Of a stretch of 64,000 nucleotides of DNA, positions 32,186-41,639 are shown piece after piece. The position numbers were made by a program, and so were the translations under genes. The notes beneath the pieces are model-generated. The model was not told the DNA's origin, made no database searches, and worked only from the letters and a program-made list of their open reading frames with translations. Every line of letters begins with the position of its first letter. Positions within the stretch are counted from its first letter, which is position 1. Source of the stretch: Microbacterium kunmingense (lineage in GTDB: Bacteria > Actinomycetota > Actinomycetes > Actinomycetales > Microbacteriaceae); NCBI RefSeq assembly GCF_023155745.1, contig NZ_JAKNUS010000004.1, positions 242,887 to 306,886 of the forward strand, given 5' to 3'.

Positions 32186-33430
32186 GTGCCTCATGCAGAC
32201 GAACTCGGCGGATGGGTGGCGCAGCAGCGCTGGTATGCGGGAAAGAGCCATGAGCCCCGCTTCCGGCTCCTCGACACCCAGCCCGCGCCCCACGCGACCC
32301 GTTACCTGCTGATGGATGACGCCGGCGCGCGGCCGGTGCTCTACCACGTGCCGGTCTCCAGCGTGCCGACGGCCCCCGACACTCCCGCCCTGATCTCCAG
32401 GACGGCCGAGGGCTGCGAGATCGACGCGGCGCAGCATCCGCCCTTCGCGATCGCCACCCTCGAGGCCATGGGGGTCGATGTCAGCCGCGTCACCGGCAGC
32501 CGCGTGCTCACCGGGGAGCAGTCGAACACGTCGATCGTCTTCGACGAGGACGGTCAGCCCACCATCATCCTGAAGCTGTTCCGCACCCTGCACGACGGGG
32601 AGAATCCGGATGTCACGGTGCAGCGCGCCCTGAGCGCCGCCGGTTCGCCGTTCGTCCCGAAGTTCTTCGGCAGTCTCGACGCCGAATGGCCCGACAGCGG
32701 ACTTGAGGGCGGGGTCGCACGCGGCACGCTCGGCTTCGCGCAGGAGTTCCTCCCCGGCGTCCGCGACGGATGGGCCATCGCCCTGGAGGCGGCGCGCGAG
32801 GGACGTGACTTCACCGACGCCGCCCGCGACCTCGGACTCGCCGTCGCGGGCGTGCACGGCGCGCTCGGGCGGACGCTCGGCACCGCCGACGGGGGCGCGG
32901 AGGCGGTCGCCGCCGCCGAGGTCACGTGGCGTCGACGGCTCATGCTCGCCGTCGCCGAGGTGCCCGCCGTCGCCGATCGTGCCGCCGCGATCGAGGCGGT
33001 CTACGAAGCCGCGCTCGCGCGCCCGTGGCCGCGGCTGCAGCGGATCCACGGCGACCTGCACCTCGGGCAGGTGCTCGCCGTCCCCGACGCCGGATGGCGC
33101 ATCGTCGACTTCGAGGGCGAGCCCCTGCGGCCCATGCACGAGCGCGCCGTGCCCGACCTGCCCCTGCGCGACGTGGCGGGCATGCTGCGCTCGTTCGACT
33201 ACGCGGGTGCGGTCGGAGGAGCATCGGATGCCGCGGCGTGGGCCGCCGCCTGCCGCGCGGCGTTCGTCGAGGCCTACGCCGGCGCCGACGGGTCGGTGGG
33301 GTTGGATTCGGTGATCCTCCGCGCCCTCGTGCTCGACAAGGCGGTGTACGAATCGATCTACGAGGCGCGCAACCGCCCCACCTGGCTCCCCGTGCCGCTC
33401 GCGGGGATCGACGCCGCCCTCGCGGGCTGA
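32186..33430 (+). CDS. mak: Maltokinase
   Basis: This 414-residue kinase phosphorylates maltose to maltose 1-phosphate, feeding the GlgE route to glycogen-like glucan. It shows WVAQQRWYAGKS at the N-terminus, the phosphotransferase motif QRIHGDLHLGQVL and the Asp of VDFEGEPLRP. GTG at 32186 follows AAGGTGG. The usual partner, trehalose synthase, lies convergent immediately downstream (13 bp), which supports the assignment. Confidence 0.88.
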   Translation: MPHADELGGWVAQQRWYAGKSHEPRFRLLDTQPAPHATRYLLMDDAGARPVLYHVPVSSVPTAPDTPALISRTAEGCEIDAAQHPPFAIATLEAMGVDVSRVTGSRVLTGEQSNTSIVFDEDGQPTIILKLFRTLHDGENPDVTVQRALSAAGSPFVPKFFGSLDAEWPDSGLEGGVARGTLGFAQEFLPGVRDGWAIALEAAREGRDFTDAARDLGLAVAGVHGALGRTLGTADGGAEAVAAAEVTWRRRLMLAVAEVPAVADRAAAIEAVYEAALARPWPRLQRIHGDLHLGQVLAVPDAGWRIVDFEGEPLRPMHERAVPDLPLRDVAGMLRSFDYAGAVGGASDAAAWAAACRAAFVEAYAGADGSVGLDSVILRALVLDKAVYESIYEARNRPTWLPVPLAGIDAALAG

Positions 33431-33443
33431 GCGCCCGCCCGCG

Positions 33444-35765
33444 TCATCCGATCAGATCCTCGTCCTCGTCGGGCTCTCCCGGCTCGAGCAGGAGGAACGT
33501 CGCGCCGTAGGCGGGGAGCGACACCGTGAAGCTCTGCAGATCGTCAACGTGACCGATGACCTCGCCGGAGGCGGCGTCACGCACTTCCGACCGCCGCGCG
33601 AGCTGCTTCGAGCGGACCGTTCCCTCGACCGGTTCGCCGGCGAAGTTGAGCACCGTGACCTGGAGCGGCGCGTCGGGATCGTTCGCCCCGTCGTCGAGTC
33701 GGTGCACGAGCACGAGCATGCCGTGGTGGGCGACCTCGGGAACATCGACCTGCGTCGCGGTGGCGATGCCGTGCCGGCGCCGCAGGTCGATGATCTGCGA
33801 CAGGCGCGAGGCGAACGACTCCTCGTCGGTGAACTGCGACGGAAGCGAGCCGTAGAGCGACCGCCCGCGCGGCATGCCCGCCGCCGACCGGGTGGCCTTC
33901 GGGTCGACGTCGAGCAGGTCGTGCGCGCCGCGCTCGATCCAGCGGGTGTCGCCCGTGGCGATGAGGTCGGCGACCTCGGCGGCCGGAACCGTCAGCATCC
34001 CGACGAGATCCCAACCCGACAGGGCGAAGACCCCGGGCTGCCAGGCGTTGTAGGCGCACAGGAGCAGGTGGGCGTCACGGATGGCCGGGACGTCGGCGTC
34101 GGTGATCTCGTCGAGCCGTGCGGCGCCGCGGGCCGCGGCGATCAGCGACGTCGTCGTGCACGCGATGCCGTTCTGGGTGAACACGCGGTTGAAGTCCGCG
34201 GTGCCGGTGAGGCTCTCGGTGAGCTCTGCGCGCACCACCTCGGCGAGCTCGCTGCCGGTGATCTCGCGGCCGCGGAACCGGTACTCGTCGTCGGCGTGAC
34301 GGGTCGCCCAGTGGACGAGCTCGTAGGTGAGTTCGTCGTGGTTCTGCAGGCCGTGCACGAGCTGCACCGGCTGCACGCCCAGCTCGAGGGAGGAGGTGAG
34401 CGCGAGGCGGAGGAAGTCGGTGCGACCGGTCGCCAGGGCGTGGTGGTACCCGGGGCGTCCGATGAAGTCGTACGACAGGTCGGCGCCGACGGCGCCGGTG
34501 TCGCGGATGTCTTCGATGGTGAGGTTCAGCTCCTGGAAGGTGAATCCGCCGACCTTTCGCACCATGCCGGCGATGATGTGGTTCGCCGCGTGCGAGAGCG
34601 GGTGACCCTCCGACCACGCCGGAAGCCCCTCGGTGCTCTTCTCCACCCCGAGGAAGCCGTTGGCGTCCAGGCGCAGCGCGCTCGTGCCGAGCTCGCCGAG
34701 GGAGTGCAGCGCGTCGCCGATGACGAGGCGCATGCCGGCGAAGGTCGGGTCGAGCCAGTTGATGGAGGGCTGCCCCTGCTTGAAGTAGTGCAGGTACACC
34801 CAGCGGCGGGTGACGCCGTCGGGCCCGAGCACGGGCGCCGTGGCGCTCCAGTTCGTCTCCTTCACGCCCGGGGTGTAGAAGATGACGCGCTGGAGCGCGC
34901 CGATGATGTAGCCGCGCTCGGCGAGCTCGTGCTCGGTCGCGGGGTCGAGGTTGACGCTGTCGACATCGTCCGGAACGTCGGGGAGGAGCGCCCAGTCCTC
35001 TTCGAGGATCTCGACCATGTGGTAGATCCCGGGGTAGTCCTTGAACCCCATCTCGGCGAGGCGGAAGTCGGCGCCCTTGCCGGTGTGACCGGGCACGATG
35101 TCGTCGATGATGCTGCCGCCGTGGGTGTCGGCGACATCGCACAGCGCGCGGAATTCGTCCTCCGTGCCGAAGGCCGAGTCGATCGCGGTGCTGATGCGGT
35201 CGAAGTGGCCGTCGACGCTCGGGGTCTCGAGCCACCCCGCGATGCCGCCGGCGCGCTTGACCGGACCGGTGTGGATGGCGGTGATGCCCACGCGCTCGAA
35301 CGCCGACCACAGGGCGTCGTCGCCCAGGGCCGCGAGGAAGGACTGCCCGGGCCGGGTGATGAGCGAGATCGGGTAGGCGGTGAACCACACATCGCTGGTC
35401 GCGATCGCGCGCCGCGCATCGGGGCGGGCGTAGGGGTTCCGCCACATCGACGGCTGCCCCGACACCTGCCGGGCCAGCACGTCGGCATCCTTCAGCATCG
35501 ACTGGCGCACCAGCCACTCGACGTACGAGGGGTTCGTACCGTTCGCGGTGCGGGGGTCGGTGGCGACCCGGCGGACGCGTCCGCCGCCGCGGAGATTGTC
35601 GCGGGGCCGCAGCCGCCGCGGGCGGGCGGGGTACCGCTGCTCGTCGTAGCTGATCTCCGGCGTATCGGGCTCGGAGGTGTCGGAGTCGGTGTCGAGTTCT
35701 TGCAGCAGGGGGAGGTCGATGGGGCCGGTGTAGAGCTCCTCCGGCCGGTACTCGTCGCGCGCCAT
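33444..35765 (-). CDS. treS: GH13 trehalose synthase-like (maltose glucosyltransferase) enzyme
   Basis: This 773-residue GH13 protein is of the TreS/maltose alpha-glucosyltransferase type. It has an unusual acidic and Arg-rich N-terminal extension of about 80 residues, then the barrel with [20 protein letters not shown], the nucleophile Asp in [11 protein letters not shown], the acid Glu in [12 protein letters not shown] and the third acid in [11 protein letters not shown], and a C-terminal beta domain. It interconverts maltose and trehalose; with maltokinase this links trehalose to glucan synthesis. ATG at 35765. The divergence of its active-site flanks from canonical TreS leaves exact specificity open. 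Confidence 0.8.
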   Translation of the reverse strand: MARDEYRPEELYTGPIDLPLLQELDTDSDTSEPDTPEISYDEQRYPARPRRLRPRDNLRGGGRVRRVATDPRTANGTNPSYVEWLVRQSMLKDADVLARQVSGQPSMWRNPYARPDARRAIATSDVWFTAYPISLITRPGQSFLAALGDDALWSAFERVGITAIHTGPVKRAGGIAGWLETPSVDGHFDRISTAIDSAFGTEDEFRALCDVADTHGGSIIDDIVPGHTGKGADFRLAEMGFKDYPGIYHMVEILEEDWALLPDVPDDVDSVNLDPATEHELAERGYIIGALQRVIFYTPGVKETNWSATAPVLGPDGVTRRWVYLHYFKQGQPSINWLDPTFAGMRLVIGDALHSLGELGTSALRLDANGFLGVEKSTEGLPAWSEGHPLSHAANHIIAGMVRKVGGFTFQELNLTIEDIRDTGAVGADLSYDFIGRPGYHHALATGRTDFLRLALTSSLELGVQPVQLVHGLQNHDELTYELVHWATRHADDEYRFRGREITGSELAEVVRAELTESLTGTADFNRVFTQNGIACTTTSLIAAARGAARLDEITDADVPAIRDAHLLLCAYNAWQPGVFALSGWDLVGMLTVPAAEVADLIATGDTRWIERGAHDLLDVDPKATRSAAGMPRGRSLYGSLPSQFTDEESFASRLSQIIDLRRRHGIATATQVDVPEVAHHGMLVLVHRLDDGANDPDAPLQVTVLNFAGEPVEGTVRSKQLARRSEVRDAASGEVIGHVDDLQSFTVSLPAYGATFLLLEPGEPDEDEDLIG

Positions 35766-35865
35766 CCTTCGACCGTACGTATTCCACGCGCCCGATGCGA
35801 GGTCTGGCGTGTCGGGCTGTGGACGGCTAGGGCGGTGCGTGCGCCCGGGCGGGGCGAGCCGCGGG

Positions 35866-36705
35866 TCAGCGCACGGCGGCGGTCACCGTCGCAAGGTGGG
35901 CGAGCACGTCGTAGCTGACCGAGCCCAGCACGAAACGGCGGAACGCGCCCCGGCCGTGGGTCCCGACCACGACGAGCCGCGCCGTGGCGGCGTGACGGTT
36001 GATCAGCTCGGCGGGATAGCCGCGCTCCGCGCGCGCGACGATCTCGAGGTCGGGGTAGCGACTGCGCAGACCCGCCAGGGCGATCGACACCGTCTCCTCG
36101 GTGAGGGCTTGCATGTTCTGCAGATACTGCTCGGGGTACCGGCCGTGGTTGCGCGGCGCCGGAAGCGGCAGCCAGGCGCCCACGGCGATGAGCGGCTCAC
36201 CCAGTCGGTCGGCCTCGGCCGCGGCCCAGGCGACCGCGTGCTCCGAGGTCTCGGATCCGTCGACGCCGACCACCACGCCCCGACGCTCACCGAGCTCGAC
36301 GTCGGGCACGACGACCACGGGGCAGGACGCCGTCGAGACGATGCGGAAGCCGTGCGGGCCCCGCGTCGCGCCGGCGCCGGGGCCTCGATGGTCGCTGCCG
36401 ATCACGAGCAGCGCGGCGCCCTCGGCGGCCGCGATGAGCTTCTCGGTCGGGTTGCCCCGTTCGACGATGACCTCTACCTCGAGGCCGTCGGCGCGAAGCC
36501 GGGCGGCGATCGTCTCGGACCGCTCCCGCATCGCGGCGAGGAAGCTCTGGGCGAGGGCATCCTCGCCGACGACCCCCACCGCACCGCCGAGGATCGAGAT
36601 GAGCCTCAGCCGCTGTCTCCGGTCGCGCGCGCGCGACGCCGCCCACGCCACCGCGCGGTCGGTCACGGGTGCGTCCGTCACTCCGACGGCAATCACTTCC
36701 GACAT
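35866..36705 (-). CDS. Tandem-domain universal stress protein
   Basis: This 279-residue protein consists of two Usp domains. The second has the ATP-binding signature [20 protein letters not shown]; the first contains [15 protein letters not shown]. Usp proteins bind ATP and help survival under starvation or hypoxia. It is monocistronic; downstream of its stop lies the treS promoter region of the opposite orientation end. No operator is recognised. Confidence 0.9.
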   Translation of the reverse strand: MSEVIAVGVTDAPVTDRAVAWAASRARDRRQRLRLISILGGAVGVVGEDALAQSFLAAMRERSETIAARLRADGLEVEVIVERGNPTEKLIAAAEGAALLVIGSDHRGPGAGATRGPHGFRIVSTASCPVVVVPDVELGERRGVVVGVDGSETSEHAVAWAAAEADRLGEPLIAVGAWLPLPAPRNHGRYPEQYLQNMQALTEETVSIALAGLRSRYPDLEIVARAERGYPAELINRHAATARLVVVGTHGRGAFRRFVLGSVSYDVLAHLATVTAAVR

Positions 36706-36791
36706 CGTCGTCCCTTCCCTCGTCCGTCCCTCACCTGTCCCGCGTCAGCCCCGCCGGCCTCCGCCTCCGCCTCCGCCTCGGCCTCGGCCTC

Positions 36792-36862
36792 CGCGAGAGT
36801 GCATCTGCGCGCCGAGAATCCGGGGTTCACCCCCACTCTCGGCGCCCCGTTGCATTCTCGCG
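36792..36862. repeat. Nested inverted repeat between usp and SHOCT genes
   Basis: CGCGAGAGTGCA at the left and TGCATTCTCGCG at the right pair, with CGCCGAGA and TCTCGGCG pairing inside. It is preceded by a run of CCTCCG/CCTCGG triplets from about 36755. Confidence 0.55.
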
Positions 36863-36866
36863 GGCG

Positions 36867-36893
36867 GTGGGTCGCGTGTCGAGCGCGACCCAC
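36867..36893 (-). terminator. Perfect hairpin downstream of the SHOCT gene
   Basis: GTGGGTCGCG and CGCGACCCAC form a perfect 10-bp stem around a 7-base loop, 30 bp past the SHOCT-gene stop on the minus strand. There is no clear T-run. Confidence 0.5.
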
Positions 36894-36922
36894 GCCGCGC
36901 GGAGCGCGGAGCGCGGCGCGCG

Positions 36923-37294
36923 TCAGCCCAGCAGCTTCGCCTTCGCGGCGGTGAACTCCTCGTCCGTCAGCACGCCGCTCTGCTTCAGGGCGGCGAGCTG
37001 CTGCAGGCGCGCGATCATGTCGTCGCCTGCCCCGGCGCCCGGCGAAGAGGCGGCGGGAGCGGATGCCGCGGGCGCGGCCTGCGGCATCTGTGCGGCGACC
37101 GCCGCCTGAGCCGCCGCGCCGAGCTGGGCCTGCTGCTGGGCGGCCTGGTACTGCTCCTGCTCGTACTGCGACTGCGCCTTGCGCTCGCGCGACCCCTGCA
37201 CCGCACCGCTCACGGCCGATGCGGTTCCCGCGACCACGGCGGTGCGGGCGGCGAGGCCCAGCAGGCCCGGGCGTCCCATGCGTCGGAACGGCAT
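36923..37294 (-). CDS. SHOCT-domain protein
   Basis: This 123-residue protein has a weakly hydrophobic N-terminal segment (LLGLAARTAVVAGTASAVSG), a Gln/Ala-rich middle (YEQEQYQAAQQQAQ) and a C-terminal SHOCT domain reading LQQLAALKQSGVLTDEEFTAAKAKLL. SHOCT modules mediate oligomerisation. It is 1 bp from the stop of the DUF6325-type gene upstream and forms an operon with it; such pairs are common in actinobacteria, with unknown function. Confidence 0.85.
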   Translation of the reverse strand: MPFRRMGRPGLLGLAARTAVVAGTASAVSGAVQGSRERKAQSQYEQEQYQAAQQQAQLGAAAQAAVAAQMPQAAPAASAPAASSPGAGAGDDMIARLQQLAALKQSGVLTDEEFTAAKAKLLG

Positions 37295-37295
37295 G

Positions 37296-37727
37296 TCAGT
37301 TCTCCTCTGCGTCGATCATGTCGGCCACGGCGTTGACGACCGGGGCGGGGATGCGCTCGGCCGTCAGCACGGTGCCGCCGCTCTGCGCGACCTTCTCCGC
37401 GAGAGCGCGCACGTACGTCATCTCGAGGGCGACCAGCACCGCCGAGGTGCCGGGGTCGATGAGCTCGGCGAGCTCGTCGATGTCTTCCGAGGCGGTCAGC
37501 CCCGCGGCGAAGAGCTCGATGCCCTCGATGCCGAGGGCGTTCTGCTCCTCGACCTCGATCATCTCGATGTCACCCTCCGCCGACTTCCGCAGGACCACCA
37601 GGTCGAGGAGGCGCACCACGCCCGACTCGATGATCTCGCGCAGCGCCGCCACCGCATCGGGGTGGGGCCGATCGCTGTCGAAGCCGACCAGGTACAGCTC
37701 CACCGGCCCGTACCGGAACTCGACCAT
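37296..37727 (-). CDS. DUF6325/DUF1269-like protein
   Basis: This 143-residue protein starts VEFRYGPVELYLVGF and has GIEGIELFAAGLTASEDIDEL and SAVLVALEMTYVRALAEKV, which fit the DUF6325 family, usually paired with a SHOCT-domain gene as here. It is soluble and mostly alpha/beta. ATG at 37727 follows GAGAGGACA. Function unknown. Confidence 0.8.
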   Translation of the reverse strand: MVEFRYGPVELYLVGFDSDRPHPDAVAALREIIESGVVRLLDLVVLRKSAEGDIEMIEVEEQNALGIEGIELFAAGLTASEDIDELAELIDPGTSAVLVALEMTYVRALAEKVAQSGGTVLTAERIPAPVVNAVADMIDAEEN

Positions 37728-37923
37728 CGGGTGTCCTCTCTCGTGGGCCGGGGCGCGCGTCAGCGAGGGGTGCACGGCCTCCGGGGTACCGCCATCCTCT
37801 CGCGGAGCAGGCGACGGGCGCCATCCTCAAATCCCGAGTGATCCGTCTGCGCCGCCTGGGAGAACCCGCAGACGATCGCGGATCGCCGCGCCCGCAGCAT
37901 CCGTCCGGGGGCAGGATGTATTC

Positions 37924-38367
37924 ATGCGCATCGACACGCTGACCATCTCGAGTCCTGACATCACCGACCTCGGCGACATCCCCGAGAGCTTCTCGGCCGA
38001 CGGCGGCAACGACGCACCCCGCCTGGAGGTCAGCGGGGTCCCCGAGGGCACCCGCGAGCTGGTCGTGATCGCGCATGATCCCGACGCTCCGCTGCCGGAC
38101 GGGTTCACGCACTGGGTTCTCTACGGGCTCCCGCCGGTGGATCAGGTGGTCGACACCGCCGCCGCGACCTCCGGACCGAACGGTGCGGGCAAGACCGGAT
38201 GGTACGGACCGCAGCCGCCCGCGGGGCACGGCCGCCACCACTACTACTTCTGGGTGTACGCGCTCGACCGCGAGGTGACCGGCACCCCCAGCCGCGAGGA
38301 GTTCCTGCGCGACTACGCCGACGCCGTCATCGAGCAGAACCGGTTCGTCGGGCACTTCCAGCGCTGA
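37924..38367 (+). CDS. YbhB/YbcL family (PEBP, Raf kinase inhibitor-like) protein
   Basis: This 147-residue protein has the PEBP ligand-binding pattern VVIAHDPDAPLPDGFTHWVLYGLP and GPQPPAGHGRHHYYFWVYALDR. Bacterial PEBPs are small cytoplasmic or secreted proteins of unclear role that bind phosphorylated head groups. ATG at 37924. It is convergent with the YaeQ gene. Confidence 0.9.
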   Translation: MRIDTLTISSPDITDLGDIPESFSADGGNDAPRLEVSGVPEGTRELVVIAHDPDAPLPDGFTHWVLYGLPPVDQVVDTAAATSGPNGAGKTGWYGPQPPAGHGRHHYYFWVYALDREVTGTPSREEFLRDYADAVIEQNRFVGHFQR

Positions 38368-38389
38368 CGCTGATCAGTCCCATGCCGGC

Positions 38390-38929
38390 TCATACGAGCG
38401 GCTCGTCGCGGATCGCCGAGCTGAGAGCCGTGCCGTTCAGGTCGAGATAGAGCTGCCGCTCGGTCACCGACAGCGTCACGGTGTTGCGCCGCGCCAGGGC
38501 AGCAACGGCGTCATCGATGAAGCCCGGGTCGAAGCTGTGGAGCACGATGTCCTCGCCGCGGTGAATCGTCTTGCCCGCTACGCCCGCGCGGACCTTCGCC
38601 GGATCGCGGTGGGTGTACACGGTGGTGCGGTCGGCGAGCTTGCTTCCGAAATGAAGGCGTCCGGCGTCAGGCGCGCCGACCTCGATCCACGCCGTGATGC
38701 GCCCGGTGGCGTCGCGGATGAGCACGGCGGGCTCCTCGGTCGAGGAGATGCCGCCGCTGAAGGCGATGCCCTCCTCGTACTCGAGCAGGTACGCCAGCAC
38801 CCGGGTGACCATGTACGCATCGGTCTCGGACGGATGCCGCGCTGCGCGTACCGTCACCTCGTCGTAGACACCTCGGTCGACATCGGCCAACTGCACCTCG
38901 AAGGTGTGCATCACTGCGCCGGCGGCCAT
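38390..38929 (-). CDS. YaeQ-family protein
   Basis: This 179-residue protein matches YaeQ: VQLADVDRGVYDEVTVRAARHPSETD, YMVTRVLAYLLEYEEGIAFSGGI, PAVLIRDATGRITAWIEVGAP and YLDLNGTALSSAI. The fold resembles PD-(D/E)XK nucleases; some members affect transcription elongation. ATG at 38929 follows TAGGCT after 8 bases with no ribosome-binding site, suggesting a leaderless mRNA. Confidence 0.88.
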   Translation of the reverse strand: MAAGAVMHTFEVQLADVDRGVYDEVTVRAARHPSETDAYMVTRVLAYLLEYEEGIAFSGGISSTEEPAVLIRDATGRITAWIEVGAPDAGRLHFGSKLADRTTVYTHRDPAKVRAGVAGKTIHRGEDIVLHSFDPGFIDDAVAALARRNTVTLSVTERQLYLDLNGTALSSAIRDEPLV

Positions 38930-38985
38930 GGTCGTCAAGCCTACGGGGAGGATCGCTCCTGCCGACGGGAGCGCTGCCCCGAGGG

Positions 38986-39108
38986 TCAGATGACGCGGGC
39001 GTACGTGCGGGTCGGCACGCGACCGTAGCCGTCGGTCAGCGTGAGCGTGACGGCGCCGGCGATCGCGGCGACGGCCGTGGTGATGAGGAGCGCGAAGAAG
39101 ACGACCAT
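38986..39108 (-). CDS. Small single-pass membrane protein (40 aa)
   Basis: This short protein reads VVFFALLITTAVAAIAGAVT as one membrane helix followed by a tail ending YGRVPTRTYARVI. ATG at 39108 has GAAAGG nine bases upstream. I recall similar 40-residue proteins with a GYxRVPTR tail in Microbacteriaceae. Function unknown. A longer in-frame start exists upstream but has no support. Confidence 0.6.
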   Translation of the reverse strand: MVVFFALLITTAVAAIAGAVTLTLTDGYGRVPTRTYARVI

Positions 39109-39239
39109 GATCGGGCCTTTCAGAGGGGTGGATGTCGATGCACCACGAGCCCCGTTGCTCTTCTCGACACCTCCATTCTGAGCCGCGCTACCTTTCAGCA
39201 CAAGCGAAGCGTTCTGCAATGTCGATGTAAGTTTACTTC

Positions 39240-40157
39240 ATGGACGTTCGCAGGCTCGATCTTCTTCGCGAGCTCGCGGAGCGCGGCAGCATCACGGCCG
39301 TCGCCGCCGCCACCCACCGCACGCCGTCGGCGGTCTCCCAGCAGCTGAAGGTGCTCGAGCGCGAGGCGGGCGTTCCGCTGACCGAGCGGGTCGGGCGCGG
39401 CATCCAGCTCACGAGCGCCGGCCACGCGCTCGCCCGGAGCGCAAGTGAGGTGGCGGTCGCGCTCGAGCGCGCCTCGGCCCTGTGGGACGAGTTCCGCAAC
39501 CACCCCAGCGGCGAGGTGCGGCTGGCCACCTTCCCCTCGGCCGGCCAGGTGCTGCTCCCCGGCGTTCTCCAGCAGGTGTCGCGCACCCCCGGACTGATCC
39601 TGTCGTGCGCAGACGGCGATCATGAGCTTCTCGATTTCCCCTCTCTGACCGCCGACTACGACATCGTGCTCGCCCATTCGCTCCGCGGTGCGCGCGCGTG
39701 GGGCGGTCGGGGCCTTCGGGTGGTTCCCCTCATGACCGAGGCGCTCGATATCGCACTCCCCGCCGACCACCGCCTGGCGGGCCGGAGCTACCTCACCCCC
39801 GGCGACGTCGTCGATGAACCCTGGATCGGCGTGCCGATCGGCTTCCCCTTCGAGCGCATCCTGCACGACATCGAGGAGGCCGCGGGGCGTCGAGCCACCA
39901 TCTTCCAGCGCATCAGCGATCTGCGGATGGTCGAGGCTTTCGTGGCGGCCGGCCTCGGCGTCTCGCTGATCCCCCGCTCCACCTCCGGCGGGATCGATCC
40001 GAGTCGCGTGGTGCTGAAGCCGCTGCGAGGCGTGGACGCCGAGCGCGACATCGTCGCGCTGCTTCGGCCCGACACCGCCGAACGCCTCGCCGTGCGCACG
40101 GTGCTCGAGATCCTTCGGGCGAACGCCGCCCAGATCGAGGCCGCTCACGCGACGTGA
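39240..40157 (+). CDS. LysR-family transcriptional regulator
   Basis: This 305-residue LysR protein has the N-terminal helix-turn-helix (LRELAERGSITAVAAATHRT, then PSAVSQQLKVLEREAG) and an effector domain with PLMTEALDIALPADHRLAGR. It is divergent from the 40-residue membrane protein. AAGTTTACTT, a 10-bp palindrome at 39229-39238, lies directly before its start and may be an autoregulatory site. The target genes are not evident; the CDF gene behind it is convergent. Confidence 0.9.
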   Translation: MDVRRLDLLRELAERGSITAVAAATHRTPSAVSQQLKVLEREAGVPLTERVGRGIQLTSAGHALARSASEVAVALERASALWDEFRNHPSGEVRLATFPSAGQVLLPGVLQQVSRTPGLILSCADGDHELLDFPSLTADYDIVLAHSLRGARAWGGRGLRVVPLMTEALDIALPADHRLAGRSYLTPGDVVDEPWIGVPIGFPFERILHDIEEAAGRRATIFQRISDLRMVEAFVAAGLGVSLIPRSTSGGIDPSRVVLKPLRGVDAERDIVALLRPDTAERLAVRTVLEILRANAAQIEAAHAT

Positions 40158-40162
40158 AGGCG

Positions 40163-41143
40163 TCACCCGCGGTGGTCGACGACGTCGGGGAGTTCCCGCA
40201 CCGGCACCACCACGATGTCCTGCACCTTCCAGTCGAGGCCGATGCACGCCGTGCGCGCGTCCTCCAGCGTGTCGAGCGAAGGCATCCGCCCCTTTCGCGG
40301 AACGACGAAGGCCTCGATGTGGAACACATGACCCTCGTCGCGGACGCGGCTGGCCGCGTCATCCACCCAGCGAAGGGTTCGGAGGTAGTCATCGACCGCG
40401 ATCGCCACCGGATGCGGCGCCGTGTCGTCGAAGGTCGTGGCGCGGGCATCCATCAGATCGGTGACCGCCGCGCCGGTGTTCCGCAGCCCGTCCCAAAGGA
40501 TGCTGCCTGCGATGAACATGGCGGCCGCTCCGTCCAGCCACCAGACGCCGAGACCGATGCCGGTGACCCCTACGATCGAGCCGACCGCGGTCATCCAGTC
40601 GGCTTTGTTCATGTCGGCATCGGCATACAGCACCTTGTCGTGCAGTTCCTGGGCCAGCGTCATCTTCGCGCGGCCTATGAAGACCGGCGGAAGGGCGATG
40701 AGCGCCATCACCCCGATCATGAGCCAGCCGAGCCAGATCGTCGCCCCGAAGATCTCGACCGTCCCGATCGTCGGGTGCTCGAGGAGGATCAGGCCGATCG
40801 CCGAGTCGACGAGGAGGTAGGTGCCCATCGTCATGAGCGCCACCGCGGCCACGAGGTGCCCGATGCCCACCGAGCGATGCTGGCCGTAGGGATGCTTCGG
40901 GGTCGGGAGCGCCCGGCTCACCCGCACCGCGACGAGGAACGCGAGCGGAGGCAGGAACGACAGGAGGTCTTCGATCCACGCGGCCTTCATCGCCTGGGAG
41001 TTGCCGAGGACGAGCCCCACCAGCGTCACCGATACGGCGAGGAAAGCGATGGAGATCCACTCCAACCGGATCGCTCTGCGCAGCACCTCGCGCTGGTGCT
41101 CGGGCAGCTCGGTGTGCCCGAATCGCACCGTCTGACCGGTCAT
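40163..41143 (-). CDS. Cation diffusion facilitator (CDF) family transporter
   Basis: This 326-residue membrane protein has five or six helices and the CDF layout, with PTPKHPYGQHRSVGIGHLVA between helices 2 and 3 and a C-terminal cytoplasmic domain (GHVFHIEAFVVPRKG). In the usual metal sites it has WIEDLLSFLPP and DADMNKADWMTA rather than HxxxD, so the metal may be iron or manganese, or transport may be altered. ATG at 41143 overlaps the upstream lipoprotein stop (ATGA), so the two genes are coupled. Confidence 0.82.
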   Translation of the reverse strand: MTGQTVRFGHTELPEHQREVLRRAIRLEWISIAFLAVSVTLVGLVLGNSQAMKAAWIEDLLSFLPPLAFLVAVRVSRALPTPKHPYGQHRSVGIGHLVAAVALMTMGTYLLVDSAIGLILLEHPTIGTVEIFGATIWLGWLMIGVMALIALPPVFIGRAKMTLAQELHDKVLYADADMNKADWMTAVGSIVGVTGIGLGVWWLDGAAAMFIAGSILWDGLRNTGAAVTDLMDARATTFDDTAPHPVAIAVDDYLRTLRWVDDAASRVRDEGHVFHIEAFVVPRKGRMPSLDTLEDARTACIGLDWKVQDIVVVPVRELPDVVDHRG

Positions 41144-41628
41144 CGGTCGCCCCGTTCGACGTACGCGGAGAGGAAGCGCTCGAGCTCGGAGAGGAAGGCG
41201 TTCTCGCCGAGGGGCACGAGCATGGCGAGCATGTGCGTGCGCCCCTGGTCGTCGACCACCTCGCGATAGGCGCGTGTGACGCCGGCCTTGTCGGTCCACG
41301 GTGTCTTGTCGGTGATGCCCCCGGCCACCAGATCGAGGGTGCCGTCTTCGAGGCCGCGTACGAGCGTTTCCTCCGCTCCTACTGTCCAATCCACATCGGC
41401 GTCGAGCGACTGGGCGAAGGCACGAATCGCGTCGGCCTCGTCACCGCGCGGCGCGTCTCCCGACACATCCATCAGGTCGCCGTTGGGGGTGACCCCAGCG
41501 TGCAGCACGCCGCCTCGGACGTCGACGAGCGTGCCGTCGGGGTCGGCCGGCATCAACGGCTGGCCGCACCCCGCGAGCAGGAGGATGAGGCAGAGCGCCG
41601 CGATCGAGAACTGGCATCGCGTGTGCAT
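41140..41628 (-). CDS. Solute-binding-protein-like lipoprotein (short)
   Basis: The N-terminus is a lipoprotein signal with the lipobox LLAGC near residue 20. The rest (GVTPNGDLMDVSGDAPRGDEADAIRAFAQ, split here by family motifs GLEDGTLDLVAGGITDKTPW) matches the first lobe of family-3 solute-binding proteins. At 162 residues it is about two-thirds of normal length. It is anchored outside the membrane and translationally coupled to the CDF transporter, suggesting a metal- or ligand-related accessory role. ATG at 41628 follows AGGAG. Confidence 0.72.
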   Translation of the reverse strand: MHTRCQFSIAALCLILLLAGCGQPLMPADPDGTLVDVRGGVLHAGVTPNGDLMDVSGDAPRGDEADAIRAFAQSLDADVDWTVGAEETLVRGLEDGTLDLVAGGITDKTPWTDKAGVTRAYREVVDDQGRTHMLAMLVPLGENAFLSELERFLSAYVERGDR

Positions 41629-41639
41629 GACGACTCCTC

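Noticed and set aside
33549..35918. 789-codon open frame on the plus strand over treS
   Set aside because: Antisense shadow of the GH13 gene, no domains.
36755..36790. Coding significance of the CCTCCG/CCTCGG triplet run
   Set aside because: It lies outside supported genes, between usp and the SHOCT gene, and only simple-sequence translation results in any frame.
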